A DNA stretch of 64,000 nucleotides from DYHD01 sp037445375 (GCA_037445375.1 JBBIKS010000009.1:1-64000), one strand, 5' to 3'; counted from the stretch's first letter, positions 1 through 9,316 are shown. Made by a program: numbers and translations. Notes: generated by a model from the sequence alone, not told the origin.

Positions 1-878
1 CTTTCAGCCTCTATTTACATAAAAATCTTGGTTTTGATTTAGCTCTCACTGCATCAGCCGATTCACCCGTAAATATGACTTCTGAGTTTCTTCAAAAGGA
101 GGGTGATATTGTTATAAAGATTCAAGATGTTCCTCTTTATAATGAATATCTTGAATCTTTAGAGAAGATTTCGCCGATAGCAAAACACGAAAAAGAGTTC
201 AAGGCAATAGTAATAAAAGAAAAATCAAAAATAATAATTAAGGATGTTCTTAATGACCCAAGAAGCGGGCAAAAAATAAAGGAATCTTCAAAATCTGTTG
301 AAAGCATCACGGTTTCTATTTTTGAAGATAGAGAGACATTGCATAATCTGATATCAATCAAGAATTACGATTATTATACCTATACACATTCAGTAAATGT
401 AGCTGTATTAGCCATCGGGATAGGAATTGCAATCGGTTTGCCTCCAGAAGAAATACACAATCTTGGATTTGGGGCGATGCTCCATGATATAGGCAAAAGC
501 GCAATATCTCCGGAAATATTGAATAAACCTGACAGACTAACAGCAATAGAATATCAGATAATGCAGAATCACGTTATTGAGGGCGAAAAGATTCTTAGAG
601 AGCATGATTTTTTTCCTGCGGATTCCTTTCCTGCCGTTACTCAGCATCACGAAAAATTGTCTGGCAAGGGGTATCCCTTCAACATTAAAGCTTCCAAGAT
701 AAATCTGTATGGTAAAATTACGGCGATAGCCGATTGCTATGATGCTCTGACCACTCAAAGACCATATAAGGCTGCATTAACTCCATTTAATGCTTTGAGC
801 ATCATGCTAAAAGAGACCGAAGATTATGACCAAGAATTGCTCAAGGTATTCATTATGATGCTCGGCAAGACTCAATAA
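1..878 (+). CDS. HD-GYP domain phosphodiesterase, 5'-truncated by window edge
   Basis: Probable cyclic-di-GMP phosphodiesterase of the HD-GYP class. The reading frame is open from base 3, and its first codons (FSLYLHKNLGFD...) align with residues 60-90 of the two downstream paralogues. The ATG at 75 is therefore internal and the true start lies outside the window. The HD motif (MLHDIGKS) is near base 480 and the GYP motif (HHEKLSGKGYP) near base 650, both intact. The N-terminal half has no receiver or membrane segment in view. It is the first of three tandem copies, 47 bp before the next. The family is known to hydrolyse c-di-GMP to GMP; the substrate here is inferred. Confidence 0.85.
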   Translation, partial: FSLYLHKNLGFDLALTASADSPVNMTSEFLQKEGDIVIKIQDVPLYNEYLESLEKISPIAKHEKEFKAIVIKEKSKIIIKDVLNDPRSGQKIKESSKSVESITVSIFEDRETLHNLISIKNYDYYTYTHSVNVAVLAIGIGIAIGLPPEEIHNLGFGAMLHDIGKSAISPEILNKPDRLTAIEYQIMQNHVIEGEKILREHDFFPADSFPAVTQHHEKLSGKGYPFNIKASKINLYGKITAIADCYDALTTQRPYKAALTPFNALSIMLKETEDYDQELLKVFIMMLGKTQ

Positions 879-925
879 CTATGCTAAACAGTGCTGATTA
901 TAAATTCGTATGATATAAATTTTAA

Positions 926-2002
926 ATGAAAAAGTATATCTATATCGAAAGTAAAATCTATCGGAATTATGACTCACTAATTACCTATAGTTCATCTAAA
1001 AACCTTCCACCCGAAGATAATAGGAGCTTACAAAGACATTACATCCAGCAAAAAGAAAAAATTCATCAGATTGACAAAAATTTACTTGATGCAGAACATG
1101 AAGTAAATTTCAGCATTTTTGTTTATAAAGGACTGAATTTCTCACCTATTATTGAAGCATCGGAGAAATCGCCTACTAAAATACCGGCTGAAATACTACT
1201 TGCTGAAGGCGATTTTGTCATTAAAAATTCTGATATGCCTTTATATAAAGAATACTTAGACTCGCTATTTAATAAAATGCTATTAGATAATGACAAAGAA
1301 AAAATAAAGTCACTTTTGACGAAAGAGAAAACCAAGATTATAGTTAGGGATATTCTCCAAAATCCGAGAAGTGGTGAAAATATTAAAATGGCTGAAACCG
1401 CAGTTCAAGATATGGCTTCAACTATTCTGAACAATAAGGATATTATGTATGATCTCATATCAATGAAAACATACGATTATTACACTTATACTCATTCTGT
1501 AAACGTCGAGGTTTTATCCATCGGCTTTGCGATTGCTTTGGGATTATCAAACACTGATATATTCAATCTCGGGATGGGAGCTATGCTCCACGACATAGGC
1601 AAAAGCCTTATACCAGTAGAGATTTTAAATAAACAACAAAAACTCAATAATAAAGAGCTCAAAATCGTGCAAAATCATGTTATTGAGGGCGAAAGGATGC
1701 TCAGGCTTCACAGGGATTTTCCTGAGAAGTCACTGCCCGCCGCTACACAACATCATGAAAAATTATCCGGAACCGGCTATCCTTTTAGGCTTAGTGAACC
1801 AAATATAAATCTTTTTGGAAAAATGACAGCAATAGTCGATTGCTATGATGCCCTAACGACAGAAAGACCTTATAGGTCTGCCATGACCCTTTTCAAGCTC
1901 TCGATACGATTATACAAGAACCCAAAGATTATGACCATAAATTGCTTGAAATATTTATTAAGATGCTTGGGAGGGTCATATAACAAAACTCTGCATGCTT
2001 AG
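926..2002 (+). CDS. HD-GYP domain phosphodiesterase, second tandem copy, frameshifted near its 3' end
   Basis: Second HD-GYP paralogue. It has the start MKKYIYIESK, an N-terminal domain of about 190 residues of unknown function, then HD (MLHDIGKS) and GYP (HHEKLSGTGYP). After SAMT near base 1888 the frame drifts to a sequence unlike its sisters and stops at 2002. Shifting frame at that point gives PFQALDTIIQEPKDYDHKLL... ending at the TAA at 1981-1983, which matches the tails of the other two copies. One missing C in the CCC run at 1887-1889 explains this. It is either a real mutation affecting only the last 30 residues or a sequencing error. All catalytic motifs lie upstream of the break. 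Confidence 0.8.
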   Translation: MKKYIYIESKIYRNYDSLITYSSSKNLPPEDNRSLQRHYIQQKEKIHQIDKNLLDAEHEVNFSIFVYKGLNFSPIIEASEKSPTKIPAEILLAEGDFVIKNSDMPLYKEYLDSLFNKMLLDNDKEKIKSLLTKEKTKIIVRDILQNPRSGENIKMAETAVQDMASTILNNKDIMYDLISMKTYDYYTYTHSVNVEVLSIGFAIALGLSNTDIFNLGMGAMLHDIGKSLIPVEILNKQQKLNNKELKIVQNHVIEGERMLRLHRDFPEKSLPAATQHHEKLSGTGYPFRLSEPNINLFGKMTAIVDCYDALTTERPYRSAMTLFKLSIRLYKNPKIMTINCLKYLLRCLGGSYNKTLHA

Positions 2003-2271
2003 GGACAAGGCTTTACAAGGCTATGCATATCGGATGTCTGTGAAATTATATGAAATTATATATATAAATATGTTAAAAATGAGTAGTTAATCAAGAAAAA
2101 AATATTATAATCTATAAAGGCTATTGTAGGAATCTCTGAATTGTCATTTAGAGCGTAACGAAATATCTTATAAGTTATCTATGTCAAACATCTGTTTTGA
2201 ATTATAAAAAAAGATTCTTTTCAGGCTTTTGCAAAAAGCTCAATTATTTGATAATATTAAAATCAAGAACC

Positions 2272-3309
2272 ATGAAAAGATATATCCCTATTGAAAAAGG
2301 CTCAAATCAATTGTCCGCTTCAAAAAAATTTATTCACAGCAATTCTGAGAAGCTAAAAAAATATTATTACAACAAAGAGAAATATCACAGCATTGATAAA
2401 AATTTACTGCTTCCAGATATAGAGCTTATCTTTAGCCTTTTTATTCAAAGAGATCTGGATTATGAGCCACTTTTGGAGGCATTAGAGAATTCTCCAGCAA
2501 AGCCGACCCCAGAGATTTTAGGATGTGCAGATAACATTGTTATAAAGACAACGGACATACCTTTATATGAAAAACATATCCAATCCCTCAATGGATATTC
2601 TCAACCAAATGAGAAAACAGAAAAAATAAAAGCTTCCTTAGTAAAAGAGAAATCCAAGATTATGATGAGGGGTGTCCTTTTAGACCCTAAGAACAGTGAT
2701 AATATAAAGAAATGTAGTGAATCTGTTGAAGAAATAGCAAATTTAATCCTAAACAATAAAGAAGTTTTTTACAGTCTTATTTCAATTAAAACCCATGATT
2801 ATTACACTTATATTCATTCAGTAAATGTAGCTATTTTGTCGATTGGAATTGGAATCGCTTCAGGATTATCTTCTACTGAGACATTTAATCTTGGGTTGGG
2901 CGCTATGCTACATGATATAGGCAAATGTAATATATCGCCCGAAATATTAAATAAAGTGGGGCGCTTGACTGCTACCGAATATAAAATAATGAAAAATCAT
3001 GTAATTGAAGGTGAAAGGATTCTCAAGGAATATGAAAAGGTCCCTGAAGATGCCTTCACAGTAGTCATCCAACATCATGAAAAATTGTCTGGCAAAGGCT
3101 ATCCATCGCATCTTACTGGCGCCAAAATATCAAAATATGGCAAGATTACAGCGATAACAGATTGCTATGATGCCTTGACAACCCCGCGACCTTATAAGTC
3201 TTCATTGACGCCATTTCAAGCCCTGAGCATACTTGTAAATGAGTGCGAGGATTATGATTCTGATTTGTTAAGGGTTTTCATCAAATTGATTGGCGGAATT
3301 GACAAATAA
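2272..3309 (+). CDS. HD-GYP domain phosphodiesterase, third tandem copy
   Basis: Third and only demonstrably complete copy (345 residues from ATG 2272). I chose this start because MKRYIPIEKG aligns with MKKYIYIESK of the second copy; an upstream in-frame ATG at 2197 would add 25 unalignable residues. Catalytic motifs are HD (MLHDIGKC) and GYP (HHEKLSGKGYP). The three copies are clearly homologous over their whole length but diverged, so the duplication is not recent. No transmembrane segment is seen, so it is probably cytosolic. c-di-GMP turnover fits the flagellar and chemotaxis genes elsewhere in the window, but no direct link is visible. Confidence 0.88.
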   Translation: MKRYIPIEKGSNQLSASKKFIHSNSEKLKKYYYNKEKYHSIDKNLLLPDIELIFSLFIQRDLDYEPLLEALENSPAKPTPEILGCADNIVIKTTDIPLYEKHIQSLNGYSQPNEKTEKIKASLVKEKSKIMMRGVLLDPKNSDNIKKCSESVEEIANLILNNKEVFYSLISIKTHDYYTYIHSVNVAILSIGIGIASGLSSTETFNLGLGAMLHDIGKCNISPEILNKVGRLTATEYKIMKNHVIEGERILKEYEKVPEDAFTVVIQHHEKLSGKGYPSHLTGAKISKYGKITAITDCYDALTTPRPYKSSLTPFQALSILVNECEDYDSDLLRVFIKLIGGIDK

Positions 3310-3432
3310 GACTTTTAATTTACTTGCTAAAAATTGGTAGTTTTGTCATGCCAAACTGATGTGAGAAATCTTAACTCTTTGCTTAAGGTATATTTTTGTG
3401 AAATTCTATTTTTAACGTACAAGGCAAATTGC

Positions 3433-3520
3433 TTAATTAGGGTCTGTTCATAAAGTCTGAAATCACCCCACCCTGAGGGGATGGTTTTGAATAAGTAGTT
3501 TATAAACCAGCACTAATTAG
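3433..3520. repeat. Family A MITE-like element, copy A1
   Basis: Short element (about 88 bp) bounded by degenerate inverted ends: TTAATTAGGGTCTGTTCATAAA on the left and TTTATAAACCAGCACTAATTA on the right. The core contains CACCCCACCCTGAGGGGAT, a small GC-rich palindrome. It lies between the HD-GYP cluster and namZ. Confidence 0.7.
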
Positions 3521-3564
3521 GTTCTTGAAAACTAACGAGTGGAGATATAGTCGAGTTATTAATT

Positions 3565-4740
3565 ATGAGTGTTATTATAGGACTTGATCTATTAAACAGC
3601 AGGCTACCTAAAAAATTCAAAGGATTAAGAGCAGGGCTATTGGTTCATCCTGCCTCCATAAATAGCAAGCTTGAACACGCCTCTCATCTTTTGTTGAAAT
3701 CCAACAAGGTTCAGATAAAAGCTTTTTTTGGTCCTCAGCATGGAATTTATGGGCAGACACAGGACAATATGATAGAATGGAACGGTTTTACTGATGCCAA
3801 AACTGGTTTGCCTGTTTACAGCCTCTACGGAGAAACAAGAAAACCTTCACAAGAAATGCTCAGCGGGATTGACATTATGCTGATTGATCTTCAAGACATC
3901 GGCGCAAGATACTATACCTTTATTTGGACTATGGATTTATGTATGGAGTCATGCAGGCAATCGGGCAAGACGGTTATTGTTCTTGACAGACCTAACCCTA
4001 TCAATGGTATTGAAGTTGAAGGTCCTGTGTTAGACCCAGAATATTACTCCTTTGTAGGACTAAAGCCTCTACCAATAAGGCACGGGATGACCATTGGGGA
4101 GATCGGTGGTTATATCAAACATACTTTTTATCCTGACCTTGATTATCATGTTATAAAGATCAAGGGGTGGAAAAGAGAGAAGTGGTTTGATGAGACCGGA
4201 CTTCCTTGGGTTATGCCCTCACCGAATATGCCTACGCTCGATACTGCTACTGTTTATCCCGGAATGTGCCTTCTTGAAGGAACGACTCTGAGTGAGGGGC
4301 GAGGAACGACCCGCCCTTTTGAGATATTTGGAGCACCCTTTATTGAGCCTGACATTCTCATAGAAAGACTCAGCGAGTTTAAACTCAAAGGGGTTATTTT
4401 CAGACCGCTGTGGTTTCAGCCAACATTCCAAAAATATGCAGGGGAGCTTTGTGGAGGCGCCCAAATGCATGTGATTGACCGCAGTAAATTTAAGCCTTTT
4501 AAAACCGCCCTTGGAATTATTAAAGCAGTCCATGACCTTTATCCTGAATATCAATTGTGGAAACAGCCGCCTTATGAGTATGAGACCGTTAAAATGCCTA
4601 TAGATATACTTTCTGGAAATAATAAAATCAGAAATTTCATTGATAATGAAGAATCTATCCAGACAATGGAGCAGTGGTGGACAGAACAGAGCCATAAATT
4701 CAACAAAGATATTAGAAAAAGATTTCTTCTTTATGAATGA
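3565..4740 (+). CDS. namZ: NamZ-type exo-beta-N-acetylmuramidase (DUF1343)
   Basis: 391 residues matching the DUF1343 family, whose characterised members remove non-reducing-end MurNAc from peptidoglycan fragments. Recognisable blocks are GLDxL at the start, FGPQHGIYGQTQD (residues about 56-68), SLYGETRKPS, MLIDLQDIGARYYTF, VLDRPNPI, PSPNMPTLDTA, LEGTTLSEGRGTTRPFE and GGAQMHV. No signal peptide is visible, so it may act in the cytoplasm, unlike the secreted Bacillus enzyme. Its stop overlaps the start of the next gene by 8 bp (ATG 4733 lies inside its last codons). That next gene phosphorylates and uridylylates MurNAc, so the pair reads as a salvage unit. Confidence 0.88.
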   Translation: MSVIIGLDLLNSRLPKKFKGLRAGLLVHPASINSKLEHASHLLLKSNKVQIKAFFGPQHGIYGQTQDNMIEWNGFTDAKTGLPVYSLYGETRKPSQEMLSGIDIMLIDLQDIGARYYTFIWTMDLCMESCRQSGKTVIVLDRPNPINGIEVEGPVLDPEYYSFVGLKPLPIRHGMTIGEIGGYIKHTFYPDLDYHVIKIKGWKREKWFDETGLPWVMPSPNMPTLDTATVYPGMCLLEGTTLSEGRGTTRPFEIFGAPFIEPDILIERLSEFKLKGVIFRPLWFQPTFQKYAGELCGGAQMHVIDRSKFKPFKTALGIIKAVHDLYPEYQLWKQPPYEYETVKMPIDILSGNNKIRNFIDNEESIQTMEQWWTEQSHKFNKDIRKRFLLYE

Positions 4741-6607
4741 ACCAATCAACTGTTTCATTCTTTCTGCCGGATTTGGAGAAAGACTGAAGCCAATTACAGA
4801 CAATATCCCCAAACCCCTAATGCCTATTCTTGGCAAGCCAGCCTTGCAGTATGTAATAGAAAGAGTTTCTGCGATCCCTCCTAAAAAAATTGGCATCAAT
4901 CTGCACTATAAAAAAGAAATAATAGCTGATTGGCTCTCAAGTGCCAATATATTGGATTCACACAAGATAACACTTTTTTATGAAGAAAAACTGCTTGGCA
5001 CAGGAGGAGCGCTAAAGAATGCAGAAAATCTCCTAAAAGATAATCATTTCTTAGTTTATAACTCAGATATATTTTCTGATATCGATTTGCAAAAACTTAT
5101 TAAATATCATCTTTCAGGCGATAACATAGCAACTTTAGCCGTTCATGACTGTCCTGAATTTAACAGTCTTGAGATAGATGAAAAAGGTTTTTTAATTGGG
5201 ATATCCAAAAAAAAGAGTCCTCCCCTATCTAAACTATATGCTTTTATCGGTATTGCTATTTACTCGCCTGATTTTTTAAATTTCCTTCCTGAAGGGTTTT
5301 CAAGCGCTGTTTTGGGCTGGATTAATGCCATCTCATCAGGAGCAAAAATTGCCTGCCTTGTATTGGACGGGTATATCTGGAGCGATATCGGCACACCTTC
5401 CGCTTATGCCGCAGCGGTTATCAGGGGACTGAAGTCGGAAGGAGAAATTGTATATATTCATCCATCAATAAAGTATATCAATAATATCGAATTTGATGGG
5501 CATCTTGTGGTCGAAAAAAATAGCATAATTGAAAAGGGTGCCTACTTGAAAAACTGCATCCTGCTTCCAGACTCTTATACAGTAGGCACCAAGCATGAAA
5601 ACTGTATTATAGGAAATGGCTTCTCAATTCCATTAGATGAATGTATATTCTCAGGGCTCACTAAAACAGACATTCCCATAAGTATTGGTCAGGGCGGCTC
5701 CGAAAGGCAATATTTCAGGATAAAAAAAGAAAACAAATCGCTTGTCTTGATGCAAACGAGCCATAAAGACCCCGACTTCAAACGCCAGATTGAGTTAACA
5801 AGATTTTTTTGTGGTCTTAACATCCCTGTGCCCCAACTTATAGAAGCCGATTATAATAATCTCAATGCAGTCTTTGAAGATCTCGGCGATATATCTTTAT
5901 ACACTTGGCTGAAATTGCCGCGCACAGAAGAAGACATAGAATCAATTTATAAAAAAGTAATCGACTGTCTGCTGCTTATACATATTAAAGCTACAAGACA
6001 TATTTCAGAATGTCATGTTCTTAAGGAAAGGATTTTTGATTATGACCATCTGAGATGGGAATCAGATTATTTTATTGAGAGATTTGTCATTGGCATTAGA
6101 AACATTCAGCCAAGAGATAACGACGCCCTTTTCAAGGAATTACATGAGATAGCCTTTGAGGCAAACTCTTTCAAAAAGGGACTAATGCACCGTGATTTTC
6201 AGTCACAAAACATAATGGTTACTCAAGGTCGAGCGGTGCGGATAATTGACTATCAGGGGGCAAGAATAGGTCCTCAGGCTTATGATGTTGCATCTATTCT
6301 ATGGGACCCTTATTATCGTCTTAATGATATTGTGAGGGATAGACTTTTAACATATTATACGACTAAACTATTTGAAAATATTTCAGGAGAAATAGATTTC
6401 TCATTAGATGAGTTTAACCGTTCCTTAATGCTGTGCCGATTGCAGAGACATATGCAGGCTTTGGGTGCTTATGGTTTCTTATCGAAGGTTAAGGGCAAGA
6501 GATTCTTTCTTAAACACATACCCGAAGGGTTGCGGTTGCTCAAAGAGGATGCCTTTTTTTTGAAATATGAATATCCTGCATTATATAATTTAACCCTGAT
6601 GATTTAA
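4733..6607 (+). CDS. MurU-AmgK fusion: MurNAc-1-phosphate uridylyltransferase plus anomeric MurNAc/GlcNAc kinase
   Basis: A 624-residue two-domain protein. Residues 1 to about 300 are a sugar-nucleotidyltransferase with the signature LSAGFGERLKPITD, then IPKPLMPI, LGTGGALKNA and NSDIFSDID, like MurU. Residues from about 315 are an aminoglycoside-phosphotransferase-fold kinase like AmgK. They show the glycine-rich GQGGSERQYFRI, the catalytic loop LMHRDFQSQNIMV (about residue 482) and IIDYQGARIGP (about 503). In Pseudomonas these are separate proteins that convert MurNAc to MurNAc-1-P and then UDP-MurNAc, bypassing de novo synthesis. ATG 4733 is chosen because it begins MNEPINCFILSAGFG; the longer frame from 4640 overlaps namZ by 100 bp and adds unrelated residues. 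Confidence 0.85.
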   Translation: MNEPINCFILSAGFGERLKPITDNIPKPLMPILGKPALQYVIERVSAIPPKKIGINLHYKKEIIADWLSSANILDSHKITLFYEEKLLGTGGALKNAENLLKDNHFLVYNSDIFSDIDLQKLIKYHLSGDNIATLAVHDCPEFNSLEIDEKGFLIGISKKKSPPLSKLYAFIGIAIYSPDFLNFLPEGFSSAVLGWINAISSGAKIACLVLDGYIWSDIGTPSAYAAAVIRGLKSEGEIVYIHPSIKYINNIEFDGHLVVEKNSIIEKGAYLKNCILLPDSYTVGTKHENCIIGNGFSIPLDECIFSGLTKTDIPISIGQGGSERQYFRIKKENKSLVLMQTSHKDPDFKRQIELTRFFCGLNIPVPQLIEADYNNLNAVFEDLGDISLYTWLKLPRTEEDIESIYKKVIDCLLLIHIKATRHISECHVLKERIFDYDHLRWESDYFIERFVIGIRNIQPRDNDALFKELHEIAFEANSFKKGLMHRDFQSQNIMVTQGRAVRIIDYQGARIGPQAYDVASILWDPYYRLNDIVRDRLLTYYTTKLFENISGEIDFSLDEFNRSLMLCRLQRHMQALGAYGFLSKVKGKRFFLKHIPEGLRLLKEDAFFLKYEYPALYNLTLMI

Positions 6608-7089
6608 ATTAATATTAACTAAATTGACTGATTTAAGGTGATTACAGATAGTGTCTGTTTATAAATGCAGATGCCAGCTTAAAGCCGTCATTCACACAGT
6701 CTTTTGGGCTGGGATCTAGAATCCTTTAAAAAGATGCTGGATTCCCGATTAAAGCACATGGGGCATGACGATATATAAAACATAGAAGTATAGAAAAAAA
6801 TAACCATAGATAGCTGTGCACGTTTCAAAGCCTTTAGTAATGCGATATGATTTATTAAATGGCTTTTAACTCGTAATGCCCTGTAGCAAGCTACAGGGTT
6901 TCCTTATATTTCCCTCCCCCCATCAAGGGGGAGGGCGAGGGTGGGGATGACAAGAAACTATTTTCACCCTCCCCTTTGTCCCCTCCCGTCAAGGGAGGGG
7001 AGATTTTAGGATACCCCGCACTTGCTGCGGGGAGGTTCACTAAGGCGTAAAATTCAAAAATTGCTCAATTTAGGAATTAAAACACTTGC
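6607..7089. other. Repeat-rich intergenic region without a gene
   Basis: About 480 bp of repeat fragments. At 6649 there is a family A left end (TAGTGTCTGTTTATAAA) followed by a core containing CTGGATTCCCGATTAAAG and GGGCATGACG, also found inside copy A4. At 6879-6898 there is a 9-bp-stem hairpin (CCCTGTAGC/GCTACAGGG) followed by TTTCCTT, a plausible terminator for the salvage unit. From 6910 to 7040 there are several CCCTCCC/GGGAGGG palindromes. At 7057-7077 there is a family B right end (GCTCAATTTAGG). No coding potential is evident. Confidence 0.6.
6879..6898 (+). terminator. Possible terminator hairpin after the murU-amgK fusion
   Basis: Perfect 9-bp stem CCCTGTAGC / GCTACAGGG with a 2-base loop, followed by TTTCCTTATATTT. 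It lies 270 bp after the upstream stop. The weak T-tract and its position among repeats make it uncertain. Confidence 0.35.
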
Positions 7090-7392
7090 ATGGAAGATAT
7101 TAAAGAAATAATAAGCCGCTATGGGCTTCAGGAAGATTCGGAATATGTAATAATTCCCCTGCCAGATAAAGAAGGCAAAAAAAGAAGGTGTTTTCTACTC
7201 AAAAGGCAGTTCTTACGCATTGTCTATCACGAAGGACATTATGTTGACTATCCTCTCGCTGATGCTATTGAGGCGACCGTAAGATATCCAGACCTTCTTT
7301 TAAGCCAATCGCTTTTGTTAATATACAACGAAAGAGGAATTCACGCTGGACGGCCGTCCATTTCTTCCAACAAAACAAATGGAATTGAGTGA
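7090..7392 (+). CDS. Hypothetical protein, 100 aa, upstream of rng
   Basis: Small soluble protein that I do not recognise. It has charged and hydrophobic residues typical of a real protein: IIPLPDKEGKKRRCFLL, then a QFLRIVYHEGHYVDYP segment and a LLLSQSLLLIY stretch that is too short and too flanked by charge to be a membrane helix. Its stop TGA at 7390-7392 ends 2 bp before the ATG of the RNase G gene, so the two are probably co-transcribed. The reading frame is clean, which supports it being a gene. A role in RNA metabolism would be guilt by association only. Confidence 0.6.
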   Translation: MEDIKEIISRYGLQEDSEYVIIPLPDKEGKKRRCFLLKRQFLRIVYHEGHYVDYPLADAIEATVRYPDLLLSQSLLLIYNERGIHAGRPSISSNKTNGIE

Positions 7393-7394
7393 AA

Positions 7395-8879
7395 ATGAAA
7401 AAAATACTTATTAATGCCACATGCCCTGAGGAAAAAAGGGTAGCAATAGTCGAGAATGATACTTTGATAGATTTTTATGTTGAGGTTTTTTCTAAGGAAC
7501 TTCTTAAAGGCAATATCTATAAAGGAGTTATAACAAGGATAGAGCCAGGAATTCAGGCTGCCTTTGTTGATTTTGGACAGAAAAAGGCGGGCTTTCTTCA
7601 GATGAAGGAGGTAATGCCTGAATGTTTCAAAGAGCCTAAAAAAGGCAAGAAGTCGAGGGTTCAGGATGTTTTGGCTAAAGGACAAGAAATAATCGTACAG
7701 GTGGAAAGAGACGAAAGGGACACAAAGGGGGCATCTCTGACGACCTATATATCTCTTGCAGGCAGGTATATTGTTATGATGCCGGGGCAGCAGGAAATGG
7801 TTGGCATCTCAAGAAAGATAGAGGGCAGGGAAGACAGAGAAAAACTCAAACAGGTATTCAACGAACTGAAGCCTCCTAAAAAAATGGGATTTATCCTAAG
7901 AACAACCTGTGCTGATATAGAAAAGGATGAATTATCCAATGACCTTAAGTATCTCACAAAATTGTGGAGCAAGATCCAAAATGACTCAAAAAAAACCACC
8001 TCGCCTGCCCTTATTTATAAAGAGCATGATATCTCCGTCAAGACCGTCAGAGATTATCTGACATCTGATATTTCAGAGGTGCTTATTGATGATGAAGATG
8101 CATACCGGAGCACAAAGGAGTTTCTCAGGAAAACCCTACCATGGCGTAAGATTAATATAAAGCTTTATCGGAATAAAGAACCCATCTTTAATCAGACAAT
8201 TGAAGACCAGATAGCAAAAATCAATGACAGATATGTTTATTTGCCATCGCGCGGTTATATTGTTTTCGATAAGACTGAGGCGCTTACCTCTATAGATGTT
8301 AACTCAGGCAAGAGCAGAAAAGAGGAAGATATAGAGGCAACAGCACTGAAGACTAATCTCGAAGCGGCAGATGAAATAGCAAAACAGCTCAGGCTTAGGG
8401 ATATTGGTGGTTTGATAGTCATAGACTTCATAGATATGTTTCAAAATAAAAATAAAAGAGAGGTCGAAAAAAGACTTAAAGCTGCACTTGCGCCCGGTAA
8501 GGCTCATATAGAAATTGGAACTATATCAAAATTCGGCATCTTAGAAATGACAAGGGAAAGAATCAGGTCTGGATATTCCGAATCTATCTATAAAAAATGT
8601 AATATGTGTGAAGGCACAGGAATACTCAAGTCAAATGAGCTTATTGCTGTCTCGGCAATAAGAAACATACATATGAGACTTTCAAAGAGCAATATAAATA
8701 AAATCAGATGTTTCCTGCCTGTTGAAGGGGCGAATTATTTAATTAATAATAAAAGAGAGGATATTTTGAGCCTCGAAAAGAGTTTTGGTGTGAGAATTAA
8801 TGTCTCAGCAGATATAACCCTTTTGCCGTATCAATTTAAGATCGAAGAAGAGATCGTAGAGACACAGCAGTCCAGTTAA
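7395..8879 (+). CDS. rng: Ribonuclease G/E family endoribonuclease
   Basis: 494-residue RNase G-like enzyme. It begins MKKILINATCPEEKRVAIVEN, then an S1-type domain (KGVITRIEPGIQAAFVDFG, residues about 38-56), and the DNase I-like catalytic region with LTSIDVNSGKS and GLIVIDFIDM. Near the C-terminus is the zinc-link CNMCEGTG. The length fits RNase G, with no long RNase E scaffold tail. Its likely role is single-strand A/U-rich cleavage in rRNA maturation and mRNA turnover. ATG 7395 has GAG five bases upstream and matches family N-termini; a GTG at 7389 would add two residues. It is followed by the GGQ protein gene after 3 bp. Confidence 0.92.
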   Translation: MKKILINATCPEEKRVAIVENDTLIDFYVEVFSKELLKGNIYKGVITRIEPGIQAAFVDFGQKKAGFLQMKEVMPECFKEPKKGKKSRVQDVLAKGQEIIVQVERDERDTKGASLTTYISLAGRYIVMMPGQQEMVGISRKIEGREDREKLKQVFNELKPPKKMGFILRTTCADIEKDELSNDLKYLTKLWSKIQNDSKKTTSPALIYKEHDISVKTVRDYLTSDISEVLIDDEDAYRSTKEFLRKTLPWRKINIKLYRNKEPIFNQTIEDQIAKINDRYVYLPSRGYIVFDKTEALTSIDVNSGKSRKEEDIEATALKTNLEAADEIAKQLRLRDIGGLIVIDFIDMFQNKNKREVEKRLKAALAPGKAHIEIGTISKFGILEMTRERIRSGYSESIYKKCNMCEGTGILKSNELIAVSAIRNIHMRLSKSNINKIRCFLPVEGANYLINNKREDILSLEKSFGVRINVSADITLLPYQFKIEEEIVETQQSS

Positions 8880-8882
8880 GCC

Positions 8883-9305
8883 ATGTCGAGATTTCCTGTT
8901 AATCCTGAAAAAGAAAAGGCATTATATGAGAAAATGTCTGCCCTCGATATCAAAGAGGAGGATATTGAGGAGTCATTTGTCCGATCTGGCGGCAAGGGAG
9001 GGCAGAATGTAAATAAGACCTCAACATGCGTTTATCTCAGGCATCTGCCTACAGGGGTTGATGTGAAATGCCAGAAAGAACGTTCCCAGTCTCTTAACCG
9101 TTATTATGCAAGAGCCATACTTGTAGAGAAGATTGAAAGACTGATTAAAGGCAAAGAAAGTGAGCATATAAAGGCGGTTGAAAAGATAAGGAGACAAAAA
9201 AGAAAGAGGTCAAAAAAAGCAAAAGAAAAGATACTTGCAATAAAAAAAATCGTATCTGAAAAGAAAAAAAGCCGTTCGCTTAATTTTTTAGAGGAATTGG
9301 ATTAA
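8883..9305 (+). CDS. GGQ-domain peptide chain release factor-like protein (ArfB type)
   Basis: 140 residues holding only the class I release factor catalytic domain. The segment SFVRSGGKGGQNVNKTSTCV (residues about 30-49) carries the GGQ motif that triggers peptidyl-tRNA hydrolysis. The codon-recognition domains of RF1/RF2 are absent. The C-terminal third is very Lys/Arg-rich (RRQKRKRSKKAKEK), like the tail of ArfB that enters the empty mRNA channel of stalled ribosomes. Stalled-ribosome rescue is therefore likely. It starts 3 bp after rng, so translation coupling is probable. It could alternatively be the related RF-like subfamily of unknown function. Confidence 0.85.
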   Translation: MSRFPVNPEKEKALYEKMSALDIKEEDIEESFVRSGGKGGQNVNKTSTCVYLRHLPTGVDVKCQKERSQSLNRYYARAILVEKIERLIKGKESEHIKAVEKIRRQKRKRSKKAKEKILAIKKIVSEKKKSRSLNFLEELD

Positions 9306-9316
9306 TGTTAACCCAT

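Noticed and set aside
4219..4899. 226-codon minus-strand frame over namZ
   Set aside because: It lies opposite two well-supported genes, shows no family resemblance and is a shadow frame.
6900..7040. Clustered GC-rich short repeats resembling a CRISPR array
   Set aside because: The units are palindromic fragments of unequal length and spacing shared with the dispersed repeats; there are no regular direct repeats, spacers or cas genes.
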